Source: Palsa-948 sp964481195 (lineage in GTDB: Bacteria > Bacteroidota > Bacteroidia > Palsa-948). From it: a stretch of DNA of 64,000 nt. Shown piece after piece: positions 44,836 through 53,813 of this stretch (the first letter of the stretch is position 1; the number at the start of each line of letters is the position of its first letter). Below the pieces are notes generated by a model. That model was not told where the DNA came from. It saw only the letters and a program-made list of their open reading frames with translations, and did not search any database. Location: positions 17,897 to 81,896 of the forward strand of contig CAYZTB010000010.1 of NCBI GenBank assembly GCA_964481195.1, written 5' to 3'. A program made the position numbers and the translations under genes.

Positions 44836-44950
44836 AAGTAAAAGGGAAGAAGGAAGAGGCAAAAGGGAAGAAGGCAAAGGGCAAAGGGGGAAGGAAAAAA
44901 GGCAAAGGGCAAAGAAGGAAAGCCATAAAGCATAGGGCAAAAGGCAATAG
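44836..44950 (+). repeat. Purine-rich low-complexity tract
   Basis: About 115 bases made of degenerate repeats of aaagggaagaaggc and ggcaaagggcaaag, with almost no pyrimidine except single C and T residues on the plus strand. It lies between the LutA-like and DinB genes. It encodes nothing credible; two minus-strand reading frames across it are Leu/Phe/Pro-rich artefacts. Confidence 0.8.
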
Positions 44951-44976
44951 CCAACAAAAGCCAAAAAAATCCTAGC

Positions 44977-45465
44977 ATGAAAGAAACTATTCTCAATTAC
45001 ACTCAATATAATTTATGGGCAAATTTTCGGATTATTGAGCTGATTAAAAATACAGACACCACCTTCCTTGACAAAGAAGTTAAAAGTAGCTTCTCCTCCA
45101 TTCGAAAAACAATTGAGCACATGTTTATGGCAGAAGAAGTTTGGTATCGCAGACTAAATGGAGAACCCTTAAAAAACATGCAGCATGCTGAAAAAGATTT
45201 TGAATTATTTATTAAACAACATGCTGCTCGCTCACAATCCTTTATAGATTTTGTTAGCTCAAAAGATGAAGAATTTTTGAAAACAAATTCTACCTACAAA
45301 GACTTAAAAGGAAATGAACACATCAATGCGAATTGGCAAATGATTATGCATTGCATGAACCACAGCACTTCGCATCGTGGACAGCTCATTACGCTTTTAC
45401 GAACTCATGGAGTTACAAGCATTCCCGCAACTGATATGATTGTATATTTCAGAACTAAAGCATAA
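44977..45465 (+). CDS. DinB family protein
   Basis: A 162-residue four-helix DinB/YfiT-like protein. It begins ETILNYTQYNLWANFRIIEL, the standard start of the family. Metal-ligand histidines are seen in TIEHMFMAEEVWYRRL and in HCMNHSTSHRGQL (H-x3-H type). DinB-like proteins are probably metal-dependent transferases, often using mycothiol, bacillithiol or glutathione in other phyla, but the substrate is unknown here. It is followed 17 bases later by a methyltransferase-like gene in the same direction. Confidence 0.88.
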   Translation: MKETILNYTQYNLWANFRIIELIKNTDTTFLDKEVKSSFSSIRKTIEHMFMAEEVWYRRLNGEPLKNMQHAEKDFELFIKQHAARSQSFIDFVSSKDEEFLKTNSTYKDLKGNEHINANWQMIMHCMNHSTSHRGQLITLLRTHGVTSIPATDMIVYFRTKA

Positions 45466-45482
45466 CAATAATAGATAAACAC

Positions 45483-46073
45483 ATGTCGCATTACACCCAG
45501 TACCTGAAGGATCTTATTAAAACCAATTTAGGCGATTTTATTTCTAAAAAATTTGGACGCTTAAAAACCGGCATGGAAAGAATTTTACTGCTGCTGGAAT
45601 TTAAAAAATTGCTTCCTGAAAACATTATTGCCATTGAAGTATTTGGCATGCACGGCTTATGGCATACCAAAGATTATATAAAGCACGTACAGTCTCTCGA
45701 TATTTTTGAGCTTGACAAAAAATACCATGACCTTAGCAAAAAAGTATTTAGAGGATATCCCGTACAGTATTTCAATCAGGATTCATTAGATTATATTTTT
45801 AAAACAGATAAAAAATATAACCTTGTTGTAGCAGATACGCCTGCCGGAGGAAATTTTTATGCTCCAAACGGAATGCCTTTCTTCTGGAATAATTTGGTCA
45901 GGGTTACTATGCCAGGTGGAGTCATTATATCAAATATTCACTCCGACAAACTTGACGATTATAAGCTGATAGAAAAATGGATAAAAAATAATTCAAACAA
46001 CAAACCCATCAAAGATATTTTCTTTATGCCGCGAAACAATTCAATAACTTATGTAGTTATTATTTTTGAATAA
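45483..46073 (+). CDS. Class I methyltransferase-like protein
   Basis: A 196-residue protein that appears to have a Rossmann SAM-binding fold. AIEVFGMHGLWHTKDYI is in the place of the glycine-rich motif I, LDIFELDKKYHDLSKKV ends strand 2 with an acidic residue, and YNLVVADTPAGGNFYAPNGM could be motif IV. It lacks the usual GxGxG spacing, so binding of SAM is not certain. No signal peptide. The gene follows DinB closely. I do not recognise a named family; a small-molecule or protein methyltransferase is the best guess. Confidence 0.55.
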   Translation: MSHYTQYLKDLIKTNLGDFISKKFGRLKTGMERILLLLEFKKLLPENIIAIEVFGMHGLWHTKDYIKHVQSLDIFELDKKYHDLSKKVFRGYPVQYFNQDSLDYIFKTDKKYNLVVADTPAGGNFYAPNGMPFFWNNLVRVTMPGGVIISNIHSDKLDDYKLIEKWIKNNSNNKPIKDIFFMPRNNSITYVVIIFE

Positions 46074-46195
46074 AGGGAAAGCGATTTACATTTTCGTCAG
46101 ATGGCAACACTAACGGCTCTGCAAAAGTTTAGACGTTACATTTTTAAATGAAGAAGTTAAAATAGCTCTTATAACCAAAATTAAATCATTCTTAA

Positions 46196-47092
46196 ATGTT
46201 TGTCGATTACTACAATATACTAGGATTAAATAAAACTGCTACCCTAGAAGAAATAAAAAAAGCATATAGGAAGCTAGCCAGAAAGTATCATCCCGATTTA
46301 AATCAAAATGATAAAGATGCAAAACAAAAATTTCAACAAGTTAACGAATCACATGAAGTATTAAGCGATCCAGAAAAGCGTAAAAAGTACGACCAACACG
46401 GGAAAGATTGGAAACACTCTGACGATATTGAAAAAATGAGAAAAAACCAACAACAATCTTCAGGCTCCTATAATCAAAATTATTCAGGCGCACAATCAGA
46501 AGGTGATTTTTCAGATTTTTTTGAATCTATGTTTGGAGGTGCTGCAAATGCTGGAGGAAGCAGGCAAGTTAAATTCAGAGGGCAGGACTTCAATGCCGAA
46601 TTGCATTTAAACCTTATAGATGCCTATAAAACTCACAAGCAAACGCTAACTGTAAATAATAAAAGTATACGAATTACAATTCCTGCCGGTATTGAAAATG
46701 GACAAACCATTAAAATTTCCGGTCATGGTGGGCAAGGAGTAAATGGCGGGCCCAATGGAGACTTATACATTACATTTTCTATAGCAGCACATCCAACCTT
46801 TAAACGCTTAGGAAACAATTTACATACTAACGTAGATTTAGATTTGTTTGCTGCCGTGCTGGGTGGCGAAATCACCCTTGACACGCTAGACGGAAAAGTA
46901 AAACTTAACGTAAAGCCCGAAACTCAAAATGGAAGCGTAGTAAAACTTAAAGGAAAAGGATTTCCGGTTTATAAAGAGGAAGGTCAGTTTGGGGATTTAT
47001 TCGTAACCTATTTAATTAAAATACCAACGAATTTAAACGACAAACAAAAGGAACTGTTTTCTGAATTGTCTAAAATAAATCATAAAAATTAA
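46196..47092 (+). CDS. cbpA: Curved-DNA-binding protein CbpA-like (DnaJ family)
   Basis: A 298-residue type II J-protein. The J domain occupies residues ~3-70 (DYYNILGLNKTATLEEIKKA, with HPD in RKYHPDLNQ). A Gly/Gln/Ser linker follows, then the two C-terminal substrate-binding domains (VNNKSIRITIPAGIENGQTI, HPTFKRLGNNLHTNVDLDLF, VVKLKGKGFPVY). No zinc-finger cysteines, so it is CbpA rather than DnaJ. It stimulates DnaK and can bind curved DNA. cbpM, its inhibitor, follows directly after 4 bases, which confirms the call. Confidence 0.93.
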   Translation: MFVDYYNILGLNKTATLEEIKKAYRKLARKYHPDLNQNDKDAKQKFQQVNESHEVLSDPEKRKKYDQHGKDWKHSDDIEKMRKNQQQSSGSYNQNYSGAQSEGDFSDFFESMFGGAANAGGSRQVKFRGQDFNAELHLNLIDAYKTHKQTLTVNNKSIRITIPAGIENGQTIKISGHGGQGVNGGPNGDLYITFSIAAHPTFKRLGNNLHTNVDLDLFAAVLGGEITLDTLDGKVKLNVKPETQNGSVVKLKGKGFPVYKEEGQFGDLFVTYLIKIPTNLNDKQKELFSELSKINHKN

Positions 47093-47096
47093 ACTT

Positions 47097-47396
47097 ATGG
47101 AAAAAGAAAAACTTATTTCCGAAATAGCATTTTGTTCTAGTCACAATTTAGAGATTTCATTTATCCGATCTATACAAGAGGTTGGCTTAATAGAAATTAC
47201 TACGATTGAAGAAACAGGATATATTCAAAAAAATCAATTACCTGAACTCGAGCGGATTGTTCGTCTGTACAGCGACTTAGGCATTAATCTGGAAGGCATT
47301 GAAACCATCTTTCATTTATTACAGCGAATAAACAATATGCAGGATGAAATTACTACGCTAAATAACAAACTGCAATTTTATGGTTTGAAAGAATAG
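47097..47396 (+). CDS. cbpM: Chaperone modulator CbpM
   Basis: A 99-residue MerR-like protein of the CbpM family, which binds the J domain of CbpA and blocks its co-chaperone and DNA-binding activity. The winged-helix part is seen in SFIRSIQEVGLIEITTIEET and LPELERIVRLYSDLGINLEG, and the C-terminus is a coiled-coil helix (LLQRINNMQDEITTLNNKLQ). It is 4 bases downstream of cbpA, the usual pairing. Confidence 0.88.
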   Translation: MEKEKLISEIAFCSSHNLEISFIRSIQEVGLIEITTIEETGYIQKNQLPELERIVRLYSDLGINLEGIETIFHLLQRINNMQDEITTLNNKLQFYGLKE

Positions 47397-47752
47397 TGTT
47401 TGCTACTCGTAAATATTACTTCAAAAACCTTAGTAGCAGACCTACAATGCAAACAGTATTACAAATACCTCAGTTTAACCTAGTATCTAACAGCAGTGTA
47501 TACGGCTGCGCCTACGCCCAAATGTTTATCTTTTATTTTACAAGCTACTTTTAACTGAGTACAGATATAATAATTTACAAAAGAGAAACAAAAAAATAGT
47601 ATTGCATTGTTTTCTCATAGGAAATTCCTAACTTTGAATATAATACCATTACTGATTATATATTAGTCCATAACATTTGGTATAATGCCGATCAAGTACA
47701 AATTATACTTGGACTAAAAGATATGAAGCATCGGTATAAAATCAAAAATAAG
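47397..47752. other. Intergenic region upstream of a decayed TA module
   Basis: A 356-base stretch without a credible gene. It holds a promoter-like element at 47607-47636, and otherwise AT-rich sequence without clear repeats or RNA structure. A short in-frame open stretch without a start codon precedes the antitoxin relic, with an alternative ATG at 47723. Confidence 0.6.
47607..47636 (+). promoter_or_regulatory. Promoter upstream of the TA relic
   Basis: TTG (47607-47609), a 19-base spacer and TAACTTTG (47629-47636) match the Bacteroidota promoter consensus. It points towards the decayed antitoxin gene about 115 bases downstream. Confidence 0.55.
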
Positions 47753-47980
47753 ATGGAAATCAACCTCTCTCAGATACTTAGCCTTAGCGTGCCAGAAAAA
47801 ATCCTTTTGGTGGAAACAATTTAGGATAGCATTGCCAACGAAAAGAAAAAAGGCAGTAAATACTCCCTTAGTCCTGAATAGATACATATCCTAGAAGAGG
47901 AAATGGCAAATTATGCCCGAAATCCGGATGAAGGCTCATCCTGAGATGAAATTAAAAAACGCATTTCAAAAAATAAATGA
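47753..47980 (+). pseudogene. Decayed addiction-module antitoxin (Unstab_antitox-like)
   Basis: Read in one frame from ATG at 47753, this encodes a 75-residue protein with the pattern of the PF09720-type addiction-module component: MEINLSQILSLSVPEKILLV, then ETI[stop]DSIANEKKK and SPE[stop]IHILEEEMANYA, and a final DEGSS[stop]DEIKKRI. There are three nonsense codons: TAG at 47822 (codon 24), TAG at 47879 (codon 43) and TGA at 47942 (codon 64), but no frameshift. Family members normally have Trp, Gln and Trp at these places, each one transition away. It ends in TGA overlapping the toxin ATG, the normal arrangement. No full-length protein can be made unless stops are read through. Confidence 0.82.
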
Positions 47981-48267
47981 GCTACACCCTCATTATCCGC
48001 AAGCGTGCAGAAAAGCACCTTGCAGATGCTTAAAACTGGTACGAGGAGCAAAGAAATGGCTTAGGCGAAGAACTTCTTTTGTGTGTAGAAGCTTTGCTCA
48101 ATGTAATTACAGAAAACCCTCTTCTTTTTCAGGAAAAACATAAAAATATACGTTACAAAATTACCCCTCGTTTCCCATACGGATTTTTTTACTTTATTGA
48201 TGAAAGTAAAATCGTTGTGATAGCTGTTTTTCATTTAAGCCGAAACCCAAAACTTTGGCGAAAGTAA
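47977..48267 (+). pseudogene. Decayed RelE/ParE-type toxin
   Basis: A 96-codon frame starting at the ATG overlapping the antitoxin stop. It encodes SYTLIIRKRAEKHLADA, then a TAA at 48031 (codon 19), then NWYEEQRNGLGEELLLCVEA, ITENPLLFQEKHKNIRYKIT and PRFPYGFFYFIDESKIVVIA to NPKLWRK. This is the ParE/RelE toxin fold (plasmid stabilisation family), where codon 19 is usually Tyr or Asp-Tyr. Only one stop breaks it; an internal ATG at 48079 could yield a 62-residue C-terminal fragment. With the antitoxin also broken, the module is dead or nearly so. Confidence 0.82.
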
Positions 48268-48366
48268 TACATGAAAAACAAACGCGTACATTAAATAAAT
48301 TGGGCAATTAGATTGATTCCTTTTTTTCGTATTCAAGTTGTTACCACCATATTAAGCAACAAGCTA

Positions 48367-50322
48367 CTACTTCACATACTCCTTAAACCAATTTAAAGTA
48401 CGATTCATAAAATCCAGCTGTGCTTCTCGCTCCAATATGCCATGTGGCTGGCGCTGGTAGATGACAAGCTCTGTAGGAACTTTTTTAAGTTTTAAGGCGT
48501 TGTACATCTCTTCGCTTTGTGTTAATGGCACTCTTGTATCTGCACCACCGTGAACAATGAGCATGGGAGTTTGTGCTTCGTTAATATGCGCTAGTGGAGA
48601 GCGATCCCACACCAAGGTCATGTCATCGTACCACCAAAGGTTCCAGTGCACCAATGAATTTTCATGAATAATTTCGGTAGTGCCGCTAAAAGAAATCCAG
48701 TTTGAGATTCCTGCACCCATCACGGCAGCTTTAAAACGTTTGCTATGCTTGGTGCCTCCCCAGGCCGAAAAATATCCACCATAGGAAAAACCTCCTGTGC
48801 CAACTTTATTATTATCCACCATTCCCTTTGCTACTAAATGATCAATGCCTGCTAGCACATCATCATATTCGGCTCCGCCCAAATCATTATGATCGCCTTT
48901 TGCAAATGCCACTCCCCTGCCCTGGCTGCCACGGTAGTTGGGCTCTAAAACAAAAAAGCCATTGGCTGCATAAAGTTGTGCTGGATAAATTGCTCGGGTA
49001 TTAAATCCATTTGCCGACACGCCTTCAGGACCACCATGCAATTGAAGCAATAGCGGATACTTGGCTCCTGCTTTATAATCTTTAGGATAGGTCAATACTC
49101 CTTCTATCTGCCACTCTTCTGCTCCACTCCAGGAAATTACTTCTTGCTTTGTAAGCTTGATAGTTTTCAATACCGGATTATGATCCGTAATTTTTTTAAG
49201 CCCGCCCGCTACAGTTCCTGTAAATACTTCGTACGGATGCTGCGGTGTGCATGCAGAAAAAGCCATGGCACCGGTTTTCAAATCCAAGCTCATGCCTCTA
49301 ATGATTGCTCCTTTATTATAAACATCCGACATCTTTCCTGTTTTTATATCTATCTTTTTTAATGCAGAATAACATCCTTCGGCAGTTAGAACAAGTACGG
49401 TAGCTGAGTTTGTCCATTTTAAATCAACAGCAGATCCTTTGTAATCGGGAGTGAAGTTTTTATCATCTCCTCCTGCTGCAGGAACAATAAATACACTTTG
49501 CGCCAGTGGATCAGATATATCAACTGCTCCGCAATAGGCCAAGTTTTTTCCATCGGGCGAAACATCCATGCTTCCTAGCTTACCTTCTGTCTTGCAAACT
49601 ACCTCCGGACTTCCACCATCTGCACTAATGCGATAGATGCTTTGATACATCATGGTATAATCCACGCTTGTTTTGTCTGAGCCTTTGAAAAAAATGTTTT
49701 TTCCATCGGGCGACCAAATAAAATCTGTTACGTGCAAAACCTTTGTGCTAACATCTTTTGGAGGGTAACTCATCGTTGCATCTGTAACATAAATGCGGTC
49801 ATACATTTGCTTTTCACCAACAACATCCCAATCCTTCTTTAGTTTTTCATCGGCTAATTGAGTAGCATTTTTTTCATCACCATAAATAATTCCAAGTTTT
49901 TTTTCATCGGGCGAAAATGCAAAGTGCTTAACCGACCTAGCGCCTGATGTTATTGCTTTTACTTCAGAATTTTGAATTTGAACATTATTAACTTGCACAC
50001 TCTTTTTAACGGTATCTTTTAATAGGCAGTAAATACTTTTTCCATCGTTGCTCCAAGCGATGCTACGAGCATTAAATTCTTTCCCTAATATATCCTTAGC
50101 AACTCCTCCAGCTTTTGGAATTACTTTTAATATAGATTTTTGATGTCCGGATGCATCCCCGCCCGGCACTCGTACCGTATAAGCAATCTGAGTTCCATTA
50201 GGAGAAATGGCTACTTCGGAAACATTGCTCAAATCAGCAATAATTTCTGGTGTGATAGATTGAGCAAAGGATGCAGATATTATGCATATTGAAGAGAAAA
50301 ATAATAGAGCGAATTTTTTCAT
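48367..50322 (-). CDS. Secreted S9 family prolyl-oligopeptidase-like peptidase
   Basis: A ~651-residue exported serine peptidase. Signal peptide: KKFALLFFSSICIISASFAQ. The N-terminal two-thirds is a beta-propeller with PD40-like repeats (VAISPNGTQIAYTVRVPGG, WSNDGKSIYCLLKD, WSPDGKNIFFKGSD). The C-terminal alpha/beta hydrolase holds the serine in GTGGFSYGGYFSAWG, the Asp in VHGGADTRVPLTQSEEMY and the His in QRQPHGILER, so the triad is complete. It is the DPP-IV/acylaminoacyl-peptidase type. The ATG at 50322 is chosen because it starts the signal peptide. Confidence 0.93.
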   Translation of the reverse strand: MKKFALLFFSSICIISASFAQSITPEIIADLSNVSEVAISPNGTQIAYTVRVPGGDASGHQKSILKVIPKAGGVAKDILGKEFNARSIAWSNDGKSIYCLLKDTVKKSVQVNNVQIQNSEVKAITSGARSVKHFAFSPDEKKLGIIYGDEKNATQLADEKLKKDWDVVGEKQMYDRIYVTDATMSYPPKDVSTKVLHVTDFIWSPDGKNIFFKGSDKTSVDYTMMYQSIYRISADGGSPEVVCKTEGKLGSMDVSPDGKNLAYCGAVDISDPLAQSVFIVPAAGGDDKNFTPDYKGSAVDLKWTNSATVLVLTAEGCYSALKKIDIKTGKMSDVYNKGAIIRGMSLDLKTGAMAFSACTPQHPYEVFTGTVAGGLKKITDHNPVLKTIKLTKQEVISWSGAEEWQIEGVLTYPKDYKAGAKYPLLLQLHGGPEGVSANGFNTRAIYPAQLYAANGFFVLEPNYRGSQGRGVAFAKGDHNDLGGAEYDDVLAGIDHLVAKGMVDNNKVGTGGFSYGGYFSAWGGTKHSKRFKAAVMGAGISNWISFSGTTEIIHENSLVHWNLWWYDDMTLVWDRSPLAHINEAQTPMLIVHGGADTRVPLTQSEEMYNALKLKKVPTELVIYQRQPHGILEREAQLDFMNRTLNWFKEYVK

Positions 50323-50344
50323 TTTATAAATTATTTGTGAGAGC

Positions 50345-50352
50345 CAAAAATA
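50345..50352 (-). promoter_or_regulatory. Promoter -7 box of the S9 peptidase gene
   Basis: The complement reads TATTTTTG, matching TAnnTTTG, 23 bases before the ATG. It excludes the longer ORF start at 50379. Confidence 0.5.
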
Positions 50353-50398
50353 AGAAAAATCTCCTGCTTTCCTAATCAACCGATTTGCTAGGTAGTGG

Positions 50399-50533
50399 GT
50401 CAGTTTGGCTGTTCTTTGCTTTCTTTGTGCTGCGTTTTCTTAGTGTGCTTTGTGGTTTCTGTATTTTTAACCACAAAATACACAAAGATACTTCTCACAA
50501 AGTCCGCTAAGAAATGATAGCCTTGAAACTGAC
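50399..50533. repeat. Nested inverted-repeat (foldback) element in divergent spacer
   Basis: Outer arms gtcagttt (50399-50406) and aaactgac (50526-50533), imperfect 19-base arms at 50436-50454 and 50496-50514 (16 of 19 match) and inner arms tttgtggtt (50449-50457) and aaccacaaa (50469-50477) are all nested in one 135-base stretch rich in the word CTTTGTG. It lies between the divergent S9 and M1 peptidase genes and could be a small mobile or palindromic repeat element. Confidence 0.5.
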
Positions 50534-50582
50534 TCAATACCATTTACTTAGATTCTGTATATTCGTGAGATATAATATTAAT

Positions 50583-53500
50583 ATGAAAAAAGCTCTTTTC
50601 TTAATTATTTTTGCTTATGCTTCATTAATAGCTCAGTCACAAGCATATCGCTCCCCATCCAACGAGTATTATTGGAAAAACGCTGCGCCTTTTGCCGGCT
50701 ATTGGCAACAAGATGTGCACTATAAAATAAAAGCAAATATTAATGAAAAGACCAATATCATAGCTGCTCAGGAAGAGTTAACCTATTACAACAACTCTCC
50801 CGATACATTGAGTTTTGTTTATTTTCACCTATATCAAAATGCGTTTCAGCCGGGTTCTTATTTCCATAATATGACTTTGGAAAATGGAGTAACTCCCAAA
50901 TATGGTAAATATGAAGCACAGAAAAAAAATACAGAAGTCATGCAAATTACTTCTGGTGGGATTGACCTTAGACAAGAAGCAGACAACACAATCCTAAAAG
51001 TATTTTTAAATAATGCTTTATTACCAAACGATTCTGTTATTATCAACATTTCTTTTAATTCTTACTTTGATGCCGGAACGCAGCGCAGAAGAATGAAGTT
51101 CTTTGATGTTTGGGGAAACAAACACTTTGATGGCGTACACTGGTATCCACGCATTGCAGTATACGACCGTAAATTTGGTTGGGAAACTGATCAGCACATG
51201 GAAAAAGAATTTTATGGAGACTTTGGAACGTACGATGTGGAACTTACTTTTTCGAGTAATTATATTGTTGAGGCTACCGGAGAATTGCAAAACGAGAACG
51301 AAGTGCTTCCTAGAGTTTTAAGAAATAAGTTGGACATCAGCAATTTCAAAAACAAGCCCATGTTCTCGGAGCCATCCATCATTACTCCATACGATAGTAC
51401 CAAACATAAAACCTGGAAATACCATGCAATAAATGTTCACGACTTCGCTTTTACTGCCGATCCTACTTACAGAATTTCGGAAACTATTTGCAAACCAAAT
51501 GGATATATAGGAAAAGGAATTAGCGTAATTGCAATCGCTCAGGAATCTGTTGCGGCACGTTGGCAAAATGCATCTCAATACACAGCCGAGGTAATTAAAA
51601 CCTATTCTGAAGACATTGGCATGTATGCCTATCCAAAAATTGTGGTTGCCGATGCGCGTGATGGCATGGAATATCCTATGCTAACACTTGATGGTGGCTG
51701 GGACCCAGATTACAGAGATTTAATAGCCCACGAGGTGGGACATAATTGGTTTTTTGGAATGATAGGAACCAACGAAACGTACCGTGCTTTTATGGATGAA
51801 GGCTTTACACAGTTTTTAACCTGCTGGGCTTACGAAAAGATTGACGGCAAAGAGAGATTGAACTCCAGACCTGCTTCCAATTATTTAAACACATTCCGTC
51901 ATACCGATTTAGTTCGTAACAGCGAGGTGTATACTGCTTATATGTTGGATGCCATTAAAGAAGAAGAGACTACCATTAACAAACACTCCAACGATTTTAA
52001 TACGACATTGCGACATGGTGGTGGCTATCGTCATGTTTATTACAAAACTGCGGTGATGCTTTATAACCTACAATATGTTTTAGGTGATGAATTATTTATT
52101 AAAGCCATGCAGCATTATTTTAATCAATGGAAAATTGCTCACCCCTATCCCGAAGATTTTCGAAACTCCATTATTCAGTTCACGCATGCAGATTTGAATT
52201 GGTTTTTTGATCAATGGCTGGAAACTTCAAAAACTATTGACTATGAAATAGAATCCGTTAAGAAAAATAAAAATCCTGGCGAGTATACCATCACCTTTGA
52301 GCGAGAAGGAAAAATGCAAATGCCTATTGATTTTATTGTCATAGATCAAAAGGACTCTATTCATAAATTTCATATTCCAAATACTTGGTTTATAAAAAAT
52401 ACGGATGCTACGGTGCTTCCTAAATGGTTTGGTTGGGATAAAATTCAGCCTATGTATCAGGCTACAGTAACAATTCCCAATGGAGTAAAAAAAGTAATCA
52501 TAGATCCTACGGATAGGCTGGCTGATGTTAATATGCGTAACAACCGATATCCTGCTGAAACAAATTATTTCTTTGATTCAAAAGTGGCAAACACACCCGA
52601 CTGGAAACACTACGAGCTATTTTCACGCCCTGATATTTGGTACAATAATTTTGACGGCATGAAAGGCGGTATACATCTAAATGGAAATTTCATAAACCAT
52701 TATGATATTTTTGATGCCAACCTTTGGATAAATTCTGGCTTGGGACAAATGAATTTGGATAGCACTGTTTCAAGAAACAGCTTTAATAGTTTGTCTTTTA
52801 GATTTAATTACAAAACCGCTACCGACAGAATTGTTCAATATTCATCAGTCAATTTCTCTGCTAAATATTTAGATGGGCTGCACGCTTATTCTGCCGGAGT
52901 TGAAAAGCGAGATAAAGACAATGAGGATAAGTATTATGCGTCTTTCAAATCCATGATTCGAATTAGGCAGCAGGATTTAACATATTTGCTTTTTCCTAAA
53001 GAATGGGAAGCTGATAAATTAAACAACACGTTAACCTTAGGTTACGAACATAACTATAAATACAAAAATGGTACTGGTAAAATAAATCTTAGTCTGCGCT
53101 CTTCATCCTTATTTAGCGACTATGATTATGCCTATCTAAATTTAGAAGTTATTAATCGCAACAAATTAGGTCCTCTTAATTTTAATACCCGCACGCTAGT
53201 ACGATACGGAACAGGCAACAACACGCCCAAAGAATCGTCTTTGTTTCTTTCTGGTGCTAGTCCAGAAGAGTTGATGGACAATAAATTTACACGCTCCGTA
53301 GGCTTTTTCCCTTCTGACTGGATGGGCTACGGAACGGGAACAAATAATTTTCAGATGGGTGGCGGGCTAAACCTTCGTGGCTATGCCGGATATTTAGCGC
53401 CACAGGAAGATGAAAATGGAAATGTATACTTTACGTATCGCGGTAACAGCGGTGCCGCTATTAATGCAGAGCTGGAGTTTGGCAAACTATTTAAGTTCAT

Positions 53501-53804
53501 ACGGATAACAGACCAAAATGGCATTGTAAAATGGTTTAACAAAACGTTTGCGCTAAATACTTATTTGTTTGGGGATATTGGTGTTATAAATTACAACAAA
53601 CCTAATAAAAAACTTTTATTATCAGATTACAGAATCGATGCAGGAGTTGGAACTGCTCTTACAATTAAAAAGTGGGGAGTATTAGAAACCGTTCATCCAC
53701 TTACCATTCGATTTGATATGCCATTATTTTTAAATAGAATACCTGCTACTGAAAGCGACTATTTAAAATTCAGATGGATGGTGGGTGTTAGTAGAGCGTT
53801 TTAA
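50583..53804 (+). CDS. Secreted M1 family metallopeptidase
   Basis: A ~1073-residue exported aminopeptidase. Signal peptide: KKALFLIIFAYASLIAQSQA. The N-terminal beta domain contains WYPRIAVYDRKFGWETDQHM. The zinc site is HEVGHNWFFGMIGTNE, with the third ligand Glu in MDEGFTQFLTCW, giving the HExxH-18-E motif. The last ~400 residues are beta-strand-rich (LRGYAGYLAPQEDENGNV) and may form a barrel or fold-back domain at the cell surface. The ATG at 50583 starts the signal peptide; the ORF upstream is spurious. pfkA starts 9 bases later. Confidence 0.92.
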   Translation: MKKALFLIIFAYASLIAQSQAYRSPSNEYYWKNAAPFAGYWQQDVHYKIKANINEKTNIIAAQEELTYYNNSPDTLSFVYFHLYQNAFQPGSYFHNMTLENGVTPKYGKYEAQKKNTEVMQITSGGIDLRQEADNTILKVFLNNALLPNDSVIINISFNSYFDAGTQRRRMKFFDVWGNKHFDGVHWYPRIAVYDRKFGWETDQHMEKEFYGDFGTYDVELTFSSNYIVEATGELQNENEVLPRVLRNKLDISNFKNKPMFSEPSIITPYDSTKHKTWKYHAINVHDFAFTADPTYRISETICKPNGYIGKGISVIAIAQESVAARWQNASQYTAEVIKTYSEDIGMYAYPKIVVADARDGMEYPMLTLDGGWDPDYRDLIAHEVGHNWFFGMIGTNETYRAFMDEGFTQFLTCWAYEKIDGKERLNSRPASNYLNTFRHTDLVRNSEVYTAYMLDAIKEEETTINKHSNDFNTTLRHGGGYRHVYYKTAVMLYNLQYVLGDELFIKAMQHYFNQWKIAHPYPEDFRNSIIQFTHADLNWFFDQWLETSKTIDYEIESVKKNKNPGEYTITFEREGKMQMPIDFIVIDQKDSIHKFHIPNTWFIKNTDATVLPKWFGWDKIQPMYQATVTIPNGVKKVIIDPTDRLADVNMRNNRYPAETNYFFDSKVANTPDWKHYELFSRPDIWYNNFDGMKGGIHLNGNFINHYDIFDANLWINSGLGQMNLDSTVSRNSFNSLSFRFNYKTATDRIVQYSSVNFSAKYLDGLHAYSAGVEKRDKDNEDKYYASFKSMIRIRQQDLTYLLFPKEWEADKLNNTLTLGYEHNYKYKNGTGKINLSLRSSSLFSDYDYAYLNLEVINRNKLGPLNFNTRTLVRYGTGNNTPKESSLFLSGASPEELMDNKFTRSVGFFPSDWMGYGTGTNNFQMGGGLNLRGYAGYLAPQEDENGNVYFTYRGNSGAAINAELEFGKLFKFIRITDQNGIVKWFNKTFALNTYLFGDIGVINYNKPNKKLLLSDYRIDAGVGTALTIKKWGVLETVHPLTIRFDMPLFLNRIPATESDYLKFRWMVGVSRAF

Positions 53805-53813
53805 AAATTGCAG

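Noticed and set aside
44749..45006. Minus-strand Leu/Phe/Pro-rich ORFs
   Set aside because: They are translations of the purine-rich low-complexity tract in antisense and overlap real genes on both sides.
47913..48143. A 76-codon plus-strand ORF across the antitoxin/toxin junction
   Set aside because: It is out of frame with both relic genes and has no family-like pattern; the overlapping antitoxin and toxin frames explain the sequence better.
48079..48267. A 62-residue protein starting at an internal ATG
   Set aside because: It is simply the C-terminal two-thirds of the ParE-like toxin behind its premature stop, so it is recorded as part of the pseudogene.
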